Made by a program: the position numbers and the translations under genes. A DNA stretch of 46,055 nt, from contig JBLNCA010000013.1 in NCBI GenBank assembly GCA_050260375.1, positions 1 through 46,055 of the forward strand. Direction: 5' to 3'. The notes below the pieces were generated by a model. It was not told the DNA's origin and made no database searches. It was given only the letters and a program-made list of their open reading frames with translations. This document shows positions 1 through 9,015 of the stretch, piece after piece. The stretch comes from DTFZ01 sp050260375. GTDB lineage: Bacteria; Bacillota; Clostridia; Christensenellales; SZUA-584. Positions within the stretch are counted from its first letter, which is position 1. Every line of letters starts with the position of its first letter.

Positions 1-119
1 AATAACCGAAAGGTATTTATTAGTACACTAATTCCTATTTGAACCGCCGTATACCGAACGGTACGTACGGTGGTGTGAGAGGTCGGTAGGTGAAATAATC
101 ACCTACCTCCTACTCGATT
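1..119 (+). mobile_element. Group II intron, 3' end (domains V and VI)
   Basis: Positions 41-75 fold as a domain V hairpin: an arm with CCGCCGTA, a GAAC-type cap, then a TACGTACGG return arm. Positions 76-118 fit domain VI. They contain GTGAGAGGTCGG, a stem GTAGGTGA/TCACCTAC, and the characteristic CTCCTACTCGAT end that closes many bacterial group II introns. The apparent CGC triad in domain V suggests class IIC, but that is tentative. The 5' part of the intron and any intron-encoded reverse transcriptase lie outside the window. Splicing competence cannot be judged from this end. Confidence 0.75.
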
Positions 120-120
120 G

Positions 121-216
121 CGTAATAAGGATTTAAAAGAAGCAAGACTTTATGTTGCATTTAACAATAAAAGTAGTAAAAAACGCTTTGATTCTTTTCT
201 GTTACCAGCTATATAA
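121..216 (+). other. Possible 3' exon of a gene interrupted by the intron
   Basis: Directly after the intron end, one frame stays open for 31 codons to TAA at 214-216. It reads as a lysine-rich, protein-like sequence containing KEARLYVAF and KKRFDSFLLPAI. No start codon or ribosome binding site precedes it, so it would have to be joined to a 5' exon lying left of the window. I do not recognise the family. A chance open frame of this length is quite possible. Confidence 0.22.
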
Positions 217-459
217 TCAAATTATGTATTAATACAATGACATTTTGTGAGTTTTCTGCCGGTCACCTACACAACATATCTGAATAAACCTCCTGCAAGA
301 CCGATGTAAGTATGTTGAAAATAAGTACGTGCCGACTCGAACCGGAATGTAAAAGTCAAATTATGAAAAAGATTCACTATCAAATGATAACAATATTAAA
401 AAATATCTTGGATAATAAAAATATTTTATACAAAAAACAATATCAAAAGATAAAATAAC

Positions 460-488
460 TTGTAAATAATCAGGTGCAATGATATTAT
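460..488 (+). promoter_or_regulatory. Candidate sigma-A promoter of the kinase/dehydrogenase/DeoR genes
   Basis: TTGTAA (460-465), a 17-nt spacer and TATTAT (483-488), about 90 bases before the kinase start. It is the best -35/-10 pair in the AT-rich gap 217-574. The rest of that gap shows no gene. It has short AAACAATAT-like strings near 435 that recur inside the promoter at 4355, so they could be shared DeoR-type operator sites, but this is only a guess. Confidence 0.4.
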
Positions 489-574
489 TATTAATAAACA
501 ATAGAAGCATAAAGAAATAGTATCAACCGCCAGGGGCAGGCGGGGTGAAAACGACAAGAAAGAAGGAAGATTTT

Positions 575-2122
575 GTGAAGGATGTTGTGCTCCTATCTGT
601 TGATTTAGGGACAAGTTTCATTAAAACAGCGGCGTACGATGTTCAGGGGCGTTGCCTAGCGCAGTCCATCGAACCAACACGGGATGAAAGGCCGGAGCCG
701 GGCGTGTTTATACAGCGCGGTGACGACTTGTTTGATGCGGTATTAAACTGTATGCGCAACACGGTTAAACAGTTAGGCGTCCGTGCAACCGAGGTCGAGG
801 CAATCGCTTTCACAGGGCAGATGGCGGGCTTTATGGGCGTCGACGAACAATGGAATGACATAACCACCTGGTCGTGCTCGCTTGACGGCCGATATGCTTC
901 CTACGCGGATCGGCAGAAAGAACGGCTTGCAAAGCAATTTCTGGAGATAAGCGGTACCAACGCGCCGCAGATGTGCAGCAAATATGAATGGTTTAAAGAG
1001 GAGTTTCCGGAGGAATCAAGCCGTATCGCCAAATATGTAATGATCAGCGGCTATATAATCGGCCGCTTAAGTGGAATTTCTGTGGAAGAAGCACCCATAG
1101 ACGGTTCTTTCATTGCCTGGACAGGATTTGCAGATATGAAGCACCGCCGGTGGTCGCCGGAGATTTGCGATGCGATCGGTATTGACATGCGTTGTCTGCC
1201 TCGAATCGTTTCTTCAAACGAAATTTGTGGCTACCTGCTTCCGGAGATGGCAAGCATTACTGGCCTTCGCTCGGGGATTCCGTTAATATCCGGTGCAGGC
1301 GATAAGGTGTCGAGCTGTGTTGGCATCGGCATATTGCGGCAGGGGGATATGGTATTTGAAGCTTCCTCGTATGCCGGCTTAAGCTGTATGGTGCAGGATT
1401 TTCGCCCGGACTACCAGAAACGCTTTTATGATATCATCGGCGGAGCGACGGAAGGCAGCTTGTATATTCACAAATATATTCAGGGGTCAGGAATTACGCT
1501 GGATTGGTTTGTCGAGAGTTTTGTGCTTAATGAAAGCGGAGACAAAAGTGCTGCTTTCCGGGAAATAGAGGAAAAGGCGGCGGGCTTACGGCCGGGCAGC
1601 GATGGCCTGTTTGCCTTGGGGCAGCTGGGAGGCAGTGCGATTCCGTTTGACAGCGCGGTAAAAGGCTTGTGGATCGGACATACCTGGAATCATAAAAAGC
1701 AACATTTTTATCGTTCGCTGCTGGAGAGCTTTGCATATGACCTGGCGGTAACGCTGGAACGTGTGACGCAGAATTATCCGGAATATCCATGGGATGAGAT
1801 TAAGATTATCGGCGGAGGAGCGCGCTCAAAACTCTGGAATCAAATATTGGCCGATGTAACCGGGCGGCGCTTCTTATGTATGGACAGAAATGACGCGAGC
1901 CTTTGGGGCGCGGCGATATTGGCCGGAAATGCGATAGGCGTTTTTGACGATATCCTGTCGACTGCGTCCCAGGATCTGAAAATACGGCAGGTTTTTGAAC
2001 CGGACCCGAGAGCCCATGCGTGTTATGCACCTTTTATTGAGCTGTATAAAAGATTCATTGATGAATTCCATGATTCTTTTGTTCGGCTGAACGACGCTGT
2101 TAAAGACTCATCGGTGTTATAG
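575..2122 (+). CDS. FGGY-family carbohydrate kinase (first copy)
   Basis: A cytoplasmic ATP-dependent sugar kinase of the xylulokinase/gluconokinase type. The N-terminal phosphate loop SVDLGTS, a central GAGDKVSS segment and the C-terminal nucleotide motif GGGARSKLWNQILADVTG are all visible. Its roughly 515 residues match the usual 490-530 for the family. I prefer GTG at 575 because AGAAGGA stands 7 nt upstream and the DLGTS motif then follows in the usual place. A GTG at 545 would add ten lysine-rich residues. It is the first gene of the set kinase, zinc dehydrogenase, DeoR regulator, so it probably phosphorylates the ketose made by a neighbouring dehydrogenase. The family does not reveal the exact sugar. 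It is clearly distinct from the second FGGY kinase at 14086. Confidence 0.9.
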   Translation: MKDVVLLSVDLGTSFIKTAAYDVQGRCLAQSIEPTRDERPEPGVFIQRGDDLFDAVLNCMRNTVKQLGVRATEVEAIAFTGQMAGFMGVDEQWNDITTWSCSLDGRYASYADRQKERLAKQFLEISGTNAPQMCSKYEWFKEEFPEESSRIAKYVMISGYIIGRLSGISVEEAPIDGSFIAWTGFADMKHRRWSPEICDAIGIDMRCLPRIVSSNEICGYLLPEMASITGLRSGIPLISGAGDKVSSCVGIGILRQGDMVFEASSYAGLSCMVQDFRPDYQKRFYDIIGGATEGSLYIHKYIQGSGITLDWFVESFVLNESGDKSAAFREIEEKAAGLRPGSDGLFALGQLGGSAIPFDSAVKGLWIGHTWNHKKQHFYRSLLESFAYDLAVTLERVTQNYPEYPWDEIKIIGGGARSKLWNQILADVTGRRFLCMDRNDASLWGAAILAGNAIGVFDDILSTASQDLKIRQVFEPDPRAHACYAPFIELYKRFIDEFHDSFVRLNDAVKDSSVL

Positions 2123-2197
2123 CGGGTGCGTTTAAAGCAACGCGCTTATCACAAGGAACACTTTTGTTTTGCAAATTAAAGATAATGGAGGCAAAAT

Positions 2198-3220
2198 ATG
2201 AAACAGGCATTAATGACGGGACCTCAGAACATAATTTATAGGGAAGTGCCGGTGCCGGAAGTTGGGCCGGAGCAGATTGAGATAAATATCAAAACTATTG
2301 GGGTTTGCGGCTCGGATATCCATGTTTGGTATGGAAAGCATCCGTATACCCAATACCCGGTGGTGCAGGGGCACGAAGTTGCTGCGGTGGTGACAAAAGT
2401 CGGCTCAAAAGTCCGTGATTTTGCGCCCGGAGATGCGGTGACCATACAGCCGCAAGTGGTCTGCGGCAAGTGCTACCCGTGTACGCACGGTTTGTACAAC
2501 GACTGTGAAACGTTAAAGGTAATGGGGTTCCAGACGACCGGTATGGCCAGCGAATTCTTTGTAACCGACGCGGTAAAAGCGGTCAAGCTTCCCGAAGGCA
2601 TAAGCATGGAACATGGCGCGATGATTGAGCCGCTGGCGGTTGCCTGTCATGCGGTGAGGCGCTTTGGTACAATTGAAGGGAGAAATGTGGTTGTTATAGG
2701 AGGCGGCCCAATTGGGAATCTGGTAGCGCAAACCGCTAAAGCTAAAGGCGCCGTAGGGGTGCTGATGTCGGAAATCAGCCAGGAGCGTTTGGCTATTGGA
2801 AGGGCATGCGGGCTTCGGGTACAGACTCCGCGGGAAAAAGATCTTAAAGACGCGATTCTGGAGGAATTCGGAACCGACGGCGCGGATGTGATGTTTGAAT
2901 GCATCGGCAATCCTGATACGCTGAAACAGGCGGTAGATATTGCGCGCAAAGGAAGCGACATTATTGTTGTAGGAGTCGTTCCGGATTTATGCAAATTGAA
3001 TATGGGGTTTGTTCAGGACCATGAATTGCGTTTGATCGGTTCTGCAATGTACCGGACTGAAGATTTTCGTGAAGCGATTTCATTGGTGGAAAAAGGGCTT
3101 ATCGAGCTGAACGCTTTAATTACACATCGCGTTCCATTTTCGGATTATGCCTCGGCTTACCGGTTGATTGAAGAGAACAAAGACAGCGTAATGAAAGTTA
3201 TAATCGATATGGATAAATAG
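2198..3220 (+). CDS. Zinc-dependent medium-chain dehydrogenase (sorbitol/threonine dehydrogenase type)
   Basis: A 340-residue NAD(P)-dependent polyol or hydroxy-acid dehydrogenase. Catalytic zinc ligands are Cys37 in GVCGSDIH and His59-Glu60 in GHE. The structural zinc loop has four cysteines (89, 92, 95, 103). A Rossmann GGGPIG motif lies near residue 168. The start has GGAGG 7 nt upstream. It resembles L-idonate 5-dehydrogenase, sorbitol dehydrogenase and the zinc dehydrogenases of the Thermotoga inositol route, so the substrate is open. It sits between the first FGGY kinase and the DeoR regulator, which suggests oxidation of a polyol to a ketose that the kinase then traps. Confidence 0.9.
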   Translation: MKQALMTGPQNIIYREVPVPEVGPEQIEINIKTIGVCGSDIHVWYGKHPYTQYPVVQGHEVAAVVTKVGSKVRDFAPGDAVTIQPQVVCGKCYPCTHGLYNDCETLKVMGFQTTGMASEFFVTDAVKAVKLPEGISMEHGAMIEPLAVACHAVRRFGTIEGRNVVVIGGGPIGNLVAQTAKAKGAVGVLMSEISQERLAIGRACGLRVQTPREKDLKDAILEEFGTDGADVMFECIGNPDTLKQAVDIARKGSDIIVVGVVPDLCKLNMGFVQDHELRLIGSAMYRTEDFREAISLVEKGLIELNALITHRVPFSDYASAYRLIEENKDSVMKVIIDMDK

Positions 3221-3298
3221 TACAGATAAGTAAAAGAAATTCAAAGCTCTTAACCGATTCAATGATAAATATTGAAAAAATGTATAGGGAAAGTAAAT

Positions 3299-4087
3299 AT
3301 GTTTGCGGAAGAAAGAAAACAAAAAATCGTCAATTTAGTAAATAAGAATATTAAGACAAGCGTAGCCGAGCTATGCGATTACTTTTCTGTTTCGCCGGCG
3401 ACGATACGAAACGATTTGAGAGAGCTTGAATTTGCCGGTTTATTAAAACGTACGCACGGCGGGGCAATCAAGAACAAGAAAACCAATTATGAGCCGACTT
3501 CAATACAAAAAGAAGTTGAAAACATTGAATTGAAGCAGTGCATTGCCGAAAAGGCGACGAGTTTTGTGCAGGAAGGCGATACGGTTGTACTGGATACCGG
3601 TACGACAATGCTGGAATTCGCAAAGCATCTGGCGTACATCAAAAACTTGACGATTGTGACCTATGATATTAAGATTGCATATTATCTTGAAGAAAATTCG
3701 GACGCAAATATTATTTTGGCAGGGGGCGTTTTACGCCGTAATTTCCATTGTACAATCGGCTCGGAGACAATCAGCTTTTTTGATAACATGAATGTGGATA
3801 AGGCGTTTTTAAGTGCGAATGGCGTTTCGGTGGATAAAGGGGTTACGACGCCCAACATGGAAATCGCACAAATCAAAAAAAAGATTATGTCATTTGCGAA
3901 TGAAGTGTTGCTATTGACGGACAGCAGCAAAATAGGCAAAATATCGTTTGTTAAATTTGCGAATCTATCCGAATTTGACGTCCTATTTACGGATAGCAAT
4001 ATAGATTCCGCGTATCTGGAAAAAATCAAAGATAAAGTTCAGGATGTTCAGTTATGCGAAATACAAAATAAAAAAGTTTCAGAATAA
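3299..4087 (+). CDS. DeoR/GlpR-family transcriptional regulator
   Basis: A sugar-phosphate-responsive repressor of about 262 residues. The N-terminal winged helix includes VAELCDYFSVSPATIRNDL and the family's KRTHGGA wing. The C-terminal ISOCOT-like effector domain includes GDTVVLDTGTTMLEFA. I start it at ATG 3299, because AGGGAAAG lies 6 nt upstream; a TTG at 3272 would be in frame but has no site. It closes the first gene set and is followed by a strong terminator. The next operon promoter lies about 270 bases downstream, so this protein is the natural candidate to control both promoters, with a phosphorylated sugar as inducer. That role is inferred from position and family. Confidence 0.92.
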   Translation: MFAEERKQKIVNLVNKNIKTSVAELCDYFSVSPATIRNDLRELEFAGLLKRTHGGAIKNKKTNYEPTSIQKEVENIELKQCIAEKATSFVQEGDTVVLDTGTTMLEFAKHLAYIKNLTIVTYDIKIAYYLEENSDANIILAGGVLRRNFHCTIGSETISFFDNMNVDKAFLSANGVSVDKGVTTPNMEIAQIKKKIMSFANEVLLLTDSSKIGKISFVKFANLSEFDVLFTDSNIDSAYLEKIKDKVQDVQLCEIQNKKVSE

Positions 4088-4140
4088 AAGGGCTCTTTTC
4101 TCAATAGTTGGGGCGACCAAATAGACAAAAACAAAATGCG

Positions 4141-4183
4141 CAGGGTTTCAATCAGGGGAGAGATTGAAACCCTGTTTGCGTTT
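4141..4183 (+). terminator. Rho-independent terminator after the DeoR gene
   Basis: A perfect 13-bp stem pairs CAGGGTTTCAATC (4141-4153) with its complement at 4162-4174, with an 8-nt loop. TTTGCGTTT follows. It ends the kinase/dehydrogenase/regulator set and separates it from the long operon. Confidence 0.8.
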
Positions 4184-4354
4184 ATTGTAAACAACGTAAG
4201 GCGATTAAGTTTTATGTCTCTTAGACAATAATATAGAACAATAAAAAAGATTCAAAACAGATAACAAAATACGAGATTATTATACTCTTCAAATAAAATA
4301 TAATAACAAGTAATAATACTTAAGGCAAAAATCAATAAAATTTTCTAAATTGTA

Positions 4355-4383
4355 TTGACAAAACAATATTTGCGTTGTAAAAT
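4355..4383 (+). promoter_or_regulatory. Sigma-A promoter of the long catabolic operon
   Basis: TTGACA (4355-4360), exactly 17 nt, then TAAAAT (4378-4383): a near-consensus promoter with a 5' leader of about 135 nt before the first gene. The rest of the gap 4088-4523 is AT-rich and holds only the terminator at 4141 and this promoter. Such a strong core promoter implies that repression, probably by the DeoR protein encoded just upstream, sets its activity. Confidence 0.75.
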
Positions 4384-4523
4384 CGATAACATAAAATAGC
4401 GTTTCAAAAATACAGATATTAATATTAAACGTAGCAATATTAGAGTTTTAAAGTATTTAAGCGAATTGGTATTAGATGATAACAATTTGTTAAATAGTAA
4501 AAGCCAAAAGGGGAGTTTCATCA

Positions 4524-5540
4524 ATGGATCGTTGCGTAGGTATTTGCATTATTGGCGTCGGACGGGCGGGCATGATACATGCGAGGAATTTTCAATTCAA
4601 CATTGCCAATGCAAGGGTTGTTTCGGTCAGCGATTCAAGCGAGGAAGCGTGCAAAGCGGCTTGTCAGGAATTACAGATTGATTCCTATTATTTGGATTAT
4701 AAAGAAGCGATTAAAGATAAAAATGTTGACGCGGTGGTAGTTGTTGCGCCCACCAAACTGCATTGCGATATCGTAACGGCATGTGCGAAAGCAAAGAAAA
4801 ACGTTTTTTGCGAAAAGCCTATGGCGGTGACCGTGCAGGAATGCGAAAGTATGATTAAGGCGTGCAGCGATAACAATGTTAAGCTTCAATTAGGGTTCAT
4901 GCGGCGTTTTGATAAAAGCATGATGAAGGCAAGGGAAGCCATTAAAAGCGGAGTCATCGGCGATATCGTCCATATTCGGTCGATTACGCGTGGGCCCAGC
5001 AAACCAAGAGAATGGATGTACGACATAAGCGTCAGCAACGGGCCGTTGGCTGAAGTCAACAGCCATGACATTGATTGCATACGGTGGATTACAGACAGCG
5101 AATTTGATTTTATATTTGCCAATGCGGGCAATTACCGAAATCCCGAGATCCGGGAGAAATATCCTGATTTTTATGACAATGTAGTTATGTGCGGCAAGCT
5201 TAAAAACGGCGTTCAGTTTACTATTGAAGGCGCGCAATATGTCCAGTATGGATACGACGTCCGCGTAGAAGTGCTCGGAACGAAGGGCGTTATGAGCATC
5301 GGACGCTCGGACGCGGATGACGTCAAAGTCGTCAGAAACGATCGTCAAAATTCTTCGGAATTTATACATAGCTGGATCGATCTTTATAAGGAAGCATATT
5401 TGGAAGAAGACAAGCATTTTATCAACAGCATTTTAAACGATACGGAGCCGAAAGTTAAGGGGCATGACGGTAAAATGGCAGTCAAAGTCGTACAGGCGGG
5501 CAATGAATCAATATCAACAAGTCGAGTCATCAAGTTATAA
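4524..5540 (+). CDS. Gfo/Idh/MocA-family oxidoreductase (inositol 2-dehydrogenase type)
   Basis: A 338-residue NAD-dependent dehydrogenase and first gene of the long operon, with AAGGGGAG upstream. The Rossmann motif is IIGVGRAGMIHARN near residue 10. The diagnostic CEKPMA motif lies near residue 95, with the catalytic lysine of the family. A GPLAEVNSHDIDCIRW segment near 180 matches the catalytic Asp/His region of myo-inositol dehydrogenases. IolG-type enzymes oxidise a ring hydroxyl of inositols to an inosose, and other family members act on glucosides or open polyols. Its position ahead of two zinc dehydrogenases recalls inositol routes that oxidise the ring twice. The substrate is an inference. 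Confidence 0.88.
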   Translation: MDRCVGICIIGVGRAGMIHARNFQFNIANARVVSVSDSSEEACKAACQELQIDSYYLDYKEAIKDKNVDAVVVVAPTKLHCDIVTACAKAKKNVFCEKPMAVTVQECESMIKACSDNNVKLQLGFMRRFDKSMMKAREAIKSGVIGDIVHIRSITRGPSKPREWMYDISVSNGPLAEVNSHDIDCIRWITDSEFDFIFANAGNYRNPEIREKYPDFYDNVVMCGKLKNGVQFTIEGAQYVQYGYDVRVEVLGTKGVMSIGRSDADDVKVVRNDRQNSSEFIHSWIDLYKEAYLEEDKHFINSILNDTEPKVKGHDGKMAVKVVQAGNESISTSRVIKL

Positions 5541-5570
5541 ACATCGATAGTGCATAATAGGGGGTCCAAA

Positions 5571-6617
5571 TTGAAAGCTGCGTTTTTTTATGGCAAAGGC
5601 AACATCAAGGTTGAGGAGGTAGCAATTCCGGAGATTCAGGATTGGGAAATACTCATCAAAGTCAAAATAACGGCTCTATGCGGCACCGACGTGCGGATAT
5701 ATAAAAACGGCCATTTTAAAATAAAAGGAGGAGAAAAGCGTGTTTTAGGGCACGAAATCGCCGGAGTCGTATACAAGGTTGGCAGAGCGGTAAAAGGGTA
5801 TTTGCCCGGCATGAAAGTATTAATATCGCCCAATATAGGGTGCGGGAAATGCGAGATGTGCATTAAGGGCAACAACAATTTGTGCCCCGATTACGAAGCG
5901 TTCGGAATTTCTTTGGACGGCGGTTTGCAGGAATATATGAAGGTGCCCGCGCAGGCAATTCAGGCAGGCAACGTGATACCTTTTCCGGACGATATGGACT
6001 TCGAAGAAGTTGTTTTGGCCGAGCCGTTATCCTGCTGTTACAACGCTTACGAAGCGCTGAATACAAAACCTGGCGAAACGGTTTTGATAGTGGGCGCAGG
6101 CCCCATTGGCACGCTGCATTACAAAATGAGCCGGTTGGCAGGTGCGGGCAAGATCATTGTAGCGGATATTTCGGATGAAAGACTGGATGCAATCGCAAAA
6201 ATAAGCAATGACCCAATTATCAATTCATCCAAAGTTGATTTGAAGAAAGCCGTGATGGAGATCACGCATAATCGGGGATGCGACGTCGTGATTACCGCCT
6301 GCTCGGTGCCCCAGATTCAAACCGCCGCGTTAGAGATGGCCGCCGTATGCGGCAGGATAGAATTTTTTGGAGGGTTGCCGGCTGGTAAGGAATTTGTAGA
6401 GCTGAATACCAACCTGATTCATTATAAGCAGCTCAAAGTACTCGGGACGACCGGTTCCAATTTGCGTCATTATCATAAATCTTTAAATCTGATTATTTCT
6501 AAAAAGATTGAAGTGAAAAGCTTGATTACCAACCGGTTTGGTATAGATGATATCCAGAATGCTTTTGATTGGGCAATAGCAGGCAAAGGCAACAAAACAG
6601 TGATTGTGTTTGATTAA
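5571..6617 (+). CDS. Zinc-dependent medium-chain dehydrogenase (second copy)
   Basis: A 348-residue polyol-type dehydrogenase. It starts at a TTG (5571) with AGGGGG 6 nt upstream; an upstream in-frame GTG at 5550 lacks a site. Catalytic zinc ligands are Cys37 in ALCGTDVR and His61-Glu62 in GHE. The structural zinc loop CGKCEMCIKGNNNLC is intact. The cofactor site is GAGPIG. It lies 30 bases after the Gfo/Idh gene and 18 bases before the next dehydrogenase, so the three are certainly co-expressed. The N-terminal FFYGKGNIKVEEV pattern is typical of sorbitol-dehydrogenase-like enzymes in catabolic operons. The exact substrate cannot be read from sequence. Confidence 0.9.
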   Translation: MKAAFFYGKGNIKVEEVAIPEIQDWEILIKVKITALCGTDVRIYKNGHFKIKGGEKRVLGHEIAGVVYKVGRAVKGYLPGMKVLISPNIGCGKCEMCIKGNNNLCPDYEAFGISLDGGLQEYMKVPAQAIQAGNVIPFPDDMDFEEVVLAEPLSCCYNAYEALNTKPGETVLIVGAGPIGTLHYKMSRLAGAGKIIVADISDERLDAIAKISNDPIINSSKVDLKKAVMEITHNRGCDVVITACSVPQIQTAALEMAAVCGRIEFFGGLPAGKEFVELNTNLIHYKQLKVLGTTGSNLRHYHKSLNLIISKKIEVKSLITNRFGIDDIQNAFDWAIAGKGNKTVIVFD

Positions 6618-6635
6618 GTTCAGGGGATATAGATT

Positions 6636-7688
6636 ATGCGGTCTATGAAAGCGGCAGTACTCCATGCTCCGGGCGATCTGCGGATTGAAGAAGTCGGGAT
6701 TCCAAAAATCGAAAAAACGGACGATGTTATCGTACGCGTAAGATCGGTTGGTATCTGCGGTTCGGATGTACACCGTATAATGACAACCGGTGCGTACCGG
6801 CATCCGCTGATACCGGGACACGAGTTCAGCGGGCAGGTATACGAGACGGGCAAGGACGTTACCGGAATAAATGCCGGAGATCGGGTGGTTGCCGTACCAA
6901 TAAAGCCCTGCTTTGTGTGTGATGCCTGTCAGAAGGGCCATTACGGACAATGTGTGGATTACGACTATATTGGTTCGAGATGCGACGGGGCTTTTGCGGA
7001 ATATGTAAGAGTGCCGGCAAGGAATATTATCAGAATACCGGATAACATCACGTATCAGGAAGCGGCTTTGGTCGAACCTTCGGCGGTTTCTCTTCACGGC
7101 ATTCGCAAGGTGAAAGTTGAATCAGGGGATACGGTGATTGTATTCGGTTGCGGCGTTATCGGTTTGCTCATAATGCAATTGGCTAAGATTATGGGCGCTG
7201 CGAATATTATCGCAGTAGATATACTCCAAGAAAAGTTGGAATACGCACGCAGTATTGCCGGGGCTGTTACCGTGAATGCAAACGAAGCGGATCCAATACA
7301 GCGCATCATGGATATTACAGGCAAAAAGGGCGGCGACTTGGCCATTGAGACCGCCGGCGTCTGCGCTACACAGGTGCAATGTTTAAACGCGGTCAAAGAA
7401 TCCGGAAGAGTGCTCTATTTGGGTACGGCGCATAAAGACGTCACATTTCCGCCGGAAGTTTTTGAAAAGCTGGTTCGAAAAGAATATACCGTTACTGGTG
7501 CATGGAATTCATATTCTGCTCCATTCCCGGGAAGAGAATGGAAAACGATTTTGCAATATATACAGGATAAACGGTTAAACGTAAAGGATATTATTACGCA
7601 TCAATGCGATTTGACCGAGCTTCCTGAAATGATTACAAAAATGCTGAAGAATTCGATTATCTATGGAAAAGTGCTTATAAACTTTTAG
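6636..7688 (+). CDS. Zinc-dependent dehydrogenase, galactitol-1-phosphate 5-dehydrogenase-like
   Basis: A 350-residue medium-chain dehydrogenase with Cys41 (GICGSDVH), His62-Glu63 (GHE) and structural cysteines 92, 95, 98 and 106. From memory, two segments resemble GatD closely: YDYIGSRCDGAFAEY near 109 and the C-terminal VTGAWNSYSAPFPGREW stretch. GatD oxidises galactitol-1-phosphate made by a PTS importer. No PTS is present here and uptake is by ABC transporter, so the natural substrate is probably an unphosphorylated polyol, or a phosphate made by one of the FGGY kinases. Third of three consecutive dehydrogenase genes. Confidence 0.9.
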   Translation: MRSMKAAVLHAPGDLRIEEVGIPKIEKTDDVIVRVRSVGICGSDVHRIMTTGAYRHPLIPGHEFSGQVYETGKDVTGINAGDRVVAVPIKPCFVCDACQKGHYGQCVDYDYIGSRCDGAFAEYVRVPARNIIRIPDNITYQEAALVEPSAVSLHGIRKVKVESGDTVIVFGCGVIGLLIMQLAKIMGAANIIAVDILQEKLEYARSIAGAVTVNANEADPIQRIMDITGKKGGDLAIETAGVCATQVQCLNAVKESGRVLYLGTAHKDVTFPPEVFEKLVRKEYTVTGAWNSYSAPFPGREWKTILQYIQDKRLNVKDIITHQCDLTELPEMITKMLKNSIIYGKVLINF

Positions 7689-7737
7689 GTTATACATTGG
7701 TAATTATGTTCAAAGACTTTCAGTTCCATGAAAAGCG

Positions 7738-7772
7738 CAGCATTGTCTATGACGTTATAAGCAGCAATGCTG
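7738..7772 (+). other. Intercistronic stem-loop before the binding-protein gene
   Basis: CAGCATTG (7738-7745) pairs with CAATGCTG (7765-7772) in the 122-base gap between dehydrogenase and binding protein. No T-run follows, so it is more likely an mRNA processing or stabilising element than a terminator. Confidence 0.45.
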
Positions 7773-7810
7773 GGATAGAAAAGTTTTAAAAATAAAATGG
7801 AGGTAACAAA

Positions 7811-8977
7811 ATGGGAAAAAAGCTACTAATTCTATTGCTCGTGGTTGTGTTTGTTTTCGCAACAATGGTAGGCTGCGGAAAACAGGAAGCAGGGCTGGAA
7901 CCGGCTGCGGACACCAGTCAAACAACTCAAAAAGTTGAAGAAACGGGTGGCGCGACGGCAGAAACAGGCGGCGATAAGAAAGACGATACCATCTTAATCG
8001 GATGCCTCATGAAAACTTTGGGCTCTCCTTATTTCGTTTGCCTGGACCAGGCGATACAGGATTTAAGTAAGGAGCAGGGATGGGAGTGCATTTCGATTAA
8101 CGCTGCAGAGGATGTCACGGCTGAGCTGGAAGGAATGGAAAGCTTGGTTTCGTCGGGCTGCGACCTGATTTTCTATGACTGCATCGACCCGACTGCCGCT
8201 GTCTCTTGTATTGAAGTGGCATATCAGGAAGGTATACCGGTAATCAATATCGACTCCGGTGTTGACGAAGGCGCACATTGCGTGACAACCGTGTATTCGG
8301 ATAACAAGCAAAACGGCCGTGCGGTAGGATTGAAGTATGCGGATTACTTCAATAAGAAAGAGGGCGCTGACGCCGAGATTATATCCGTGCTGCTTTCCGG
8401 CGTGATGGGCAACGTCGCCGGCAGAGAAAGAAGCACCGGCCTGTTCTGTGGTATTATAGAAGGAAGAACAGGGCTCAGCGAAGAAGAATCATGGAAATTG
8501 GCAGATGCGCTTTACAAGCAGATTGAGACCGAAGGCAAGGGTTATTGCCAGGAAGCCAATTTCACTGTCCGTGGTCAGGGATGGGGAAACTGGGCTGAAG
8601 CTGACGGCCTGGTTGCTGCGGAAGACCTGATAACGGCAAACCGTGACCTCAATACGGTACTGGGTGAAAACGACCAGATGCTGTTCGGCGCAATTACGGC
8701 TCTTACAAATGCCGGCATTACTTACGGCGATGACGGAAAGGTAAACATCGTTGCCGCTGCTGACGGCGCAAAGGCTGCTTACGACCTGATTAAAGAAGGC
8801 AAGTACTTTGGAACAGGTGAAAACAGCCCCTGGCTGGTTTCCCAGAAAGCTTTTGAAATCGGCAAAGAAATCCTGCTTGATGGCAAGGATCCTTGGAGCT
8901 ATCCGTGGGTAACGCTTACGGAAGCAGTCGGTGTGACCATAGAAAACGTTGACGAACGTTATGATTATGGTTTCTAA
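7811..8977 (+). CDS. ABC transporter substrate-binding lipoprotein (ribose/sugar type)
   Basis: A 388-residue extracellular lipoprotein. It has a signal peptide with a long hydrophobic core and lipobox TMVGC, so Cys22 would be lipidated. A Thr/Glu-rich linker to about residue 55 leads into a type-I periplasmic-binding fold (LIGCLMKTLGSPYF, then GCDLIFYDCIDPTAA and VINIDSG). This is the RbsB/XylF class, which binds monosaccharides, polyols and, in known cases, inositol. AUGGAGGU precedes the start. It is first of the three importer genes and is flanked by hairpins on both sides, which usually keep binding protein in excess of the membrane parts. Confidence 0.93.
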   Translation: MGKKLLILLLVVVFVFATMVGCGKQEAGLEPAADTSQTTQKVEETGGATAETGGDKKDDTILIGCLMKTLGSPYFVCLDQAIQDLSKEQGWECISINAAEDVTAELEGMESLVSSGCDLIFYDCIDPTAAVSCIEVAYQEGIPVINIDSGVDEGAHCVTTVYSDNKQNGRAVGLKYADYFNKKEGADAEIISVLLSGVMGNVAGRERSTGLFCGIIEGRTGLSEEESWKLADALYKQIETEGKGYCQEANFTVRGQGWGNWAEADGLVAAEDLITANRDLNTVLGENDQMLFGAITALTNAGITYGDDGKVNIVAAADGAKAAYDLIKEGKYFGTGENSPWLVSQKAFEIGKEILLDGKDPWSYPWVTLTEAVGVTIENVDERYDYGF

Positions 8978-9015
8978 TCCTGTCCACATGAAGTAAAACT
9001 TAAGTAGTTGGAGGA

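Noticed and set aside
4466..4681. 71-codon frame across the start of the Gfo/Idh gene
   Set aside because: It overlaps the well-supported Gfo/Idh start in another frame and has no independent support.
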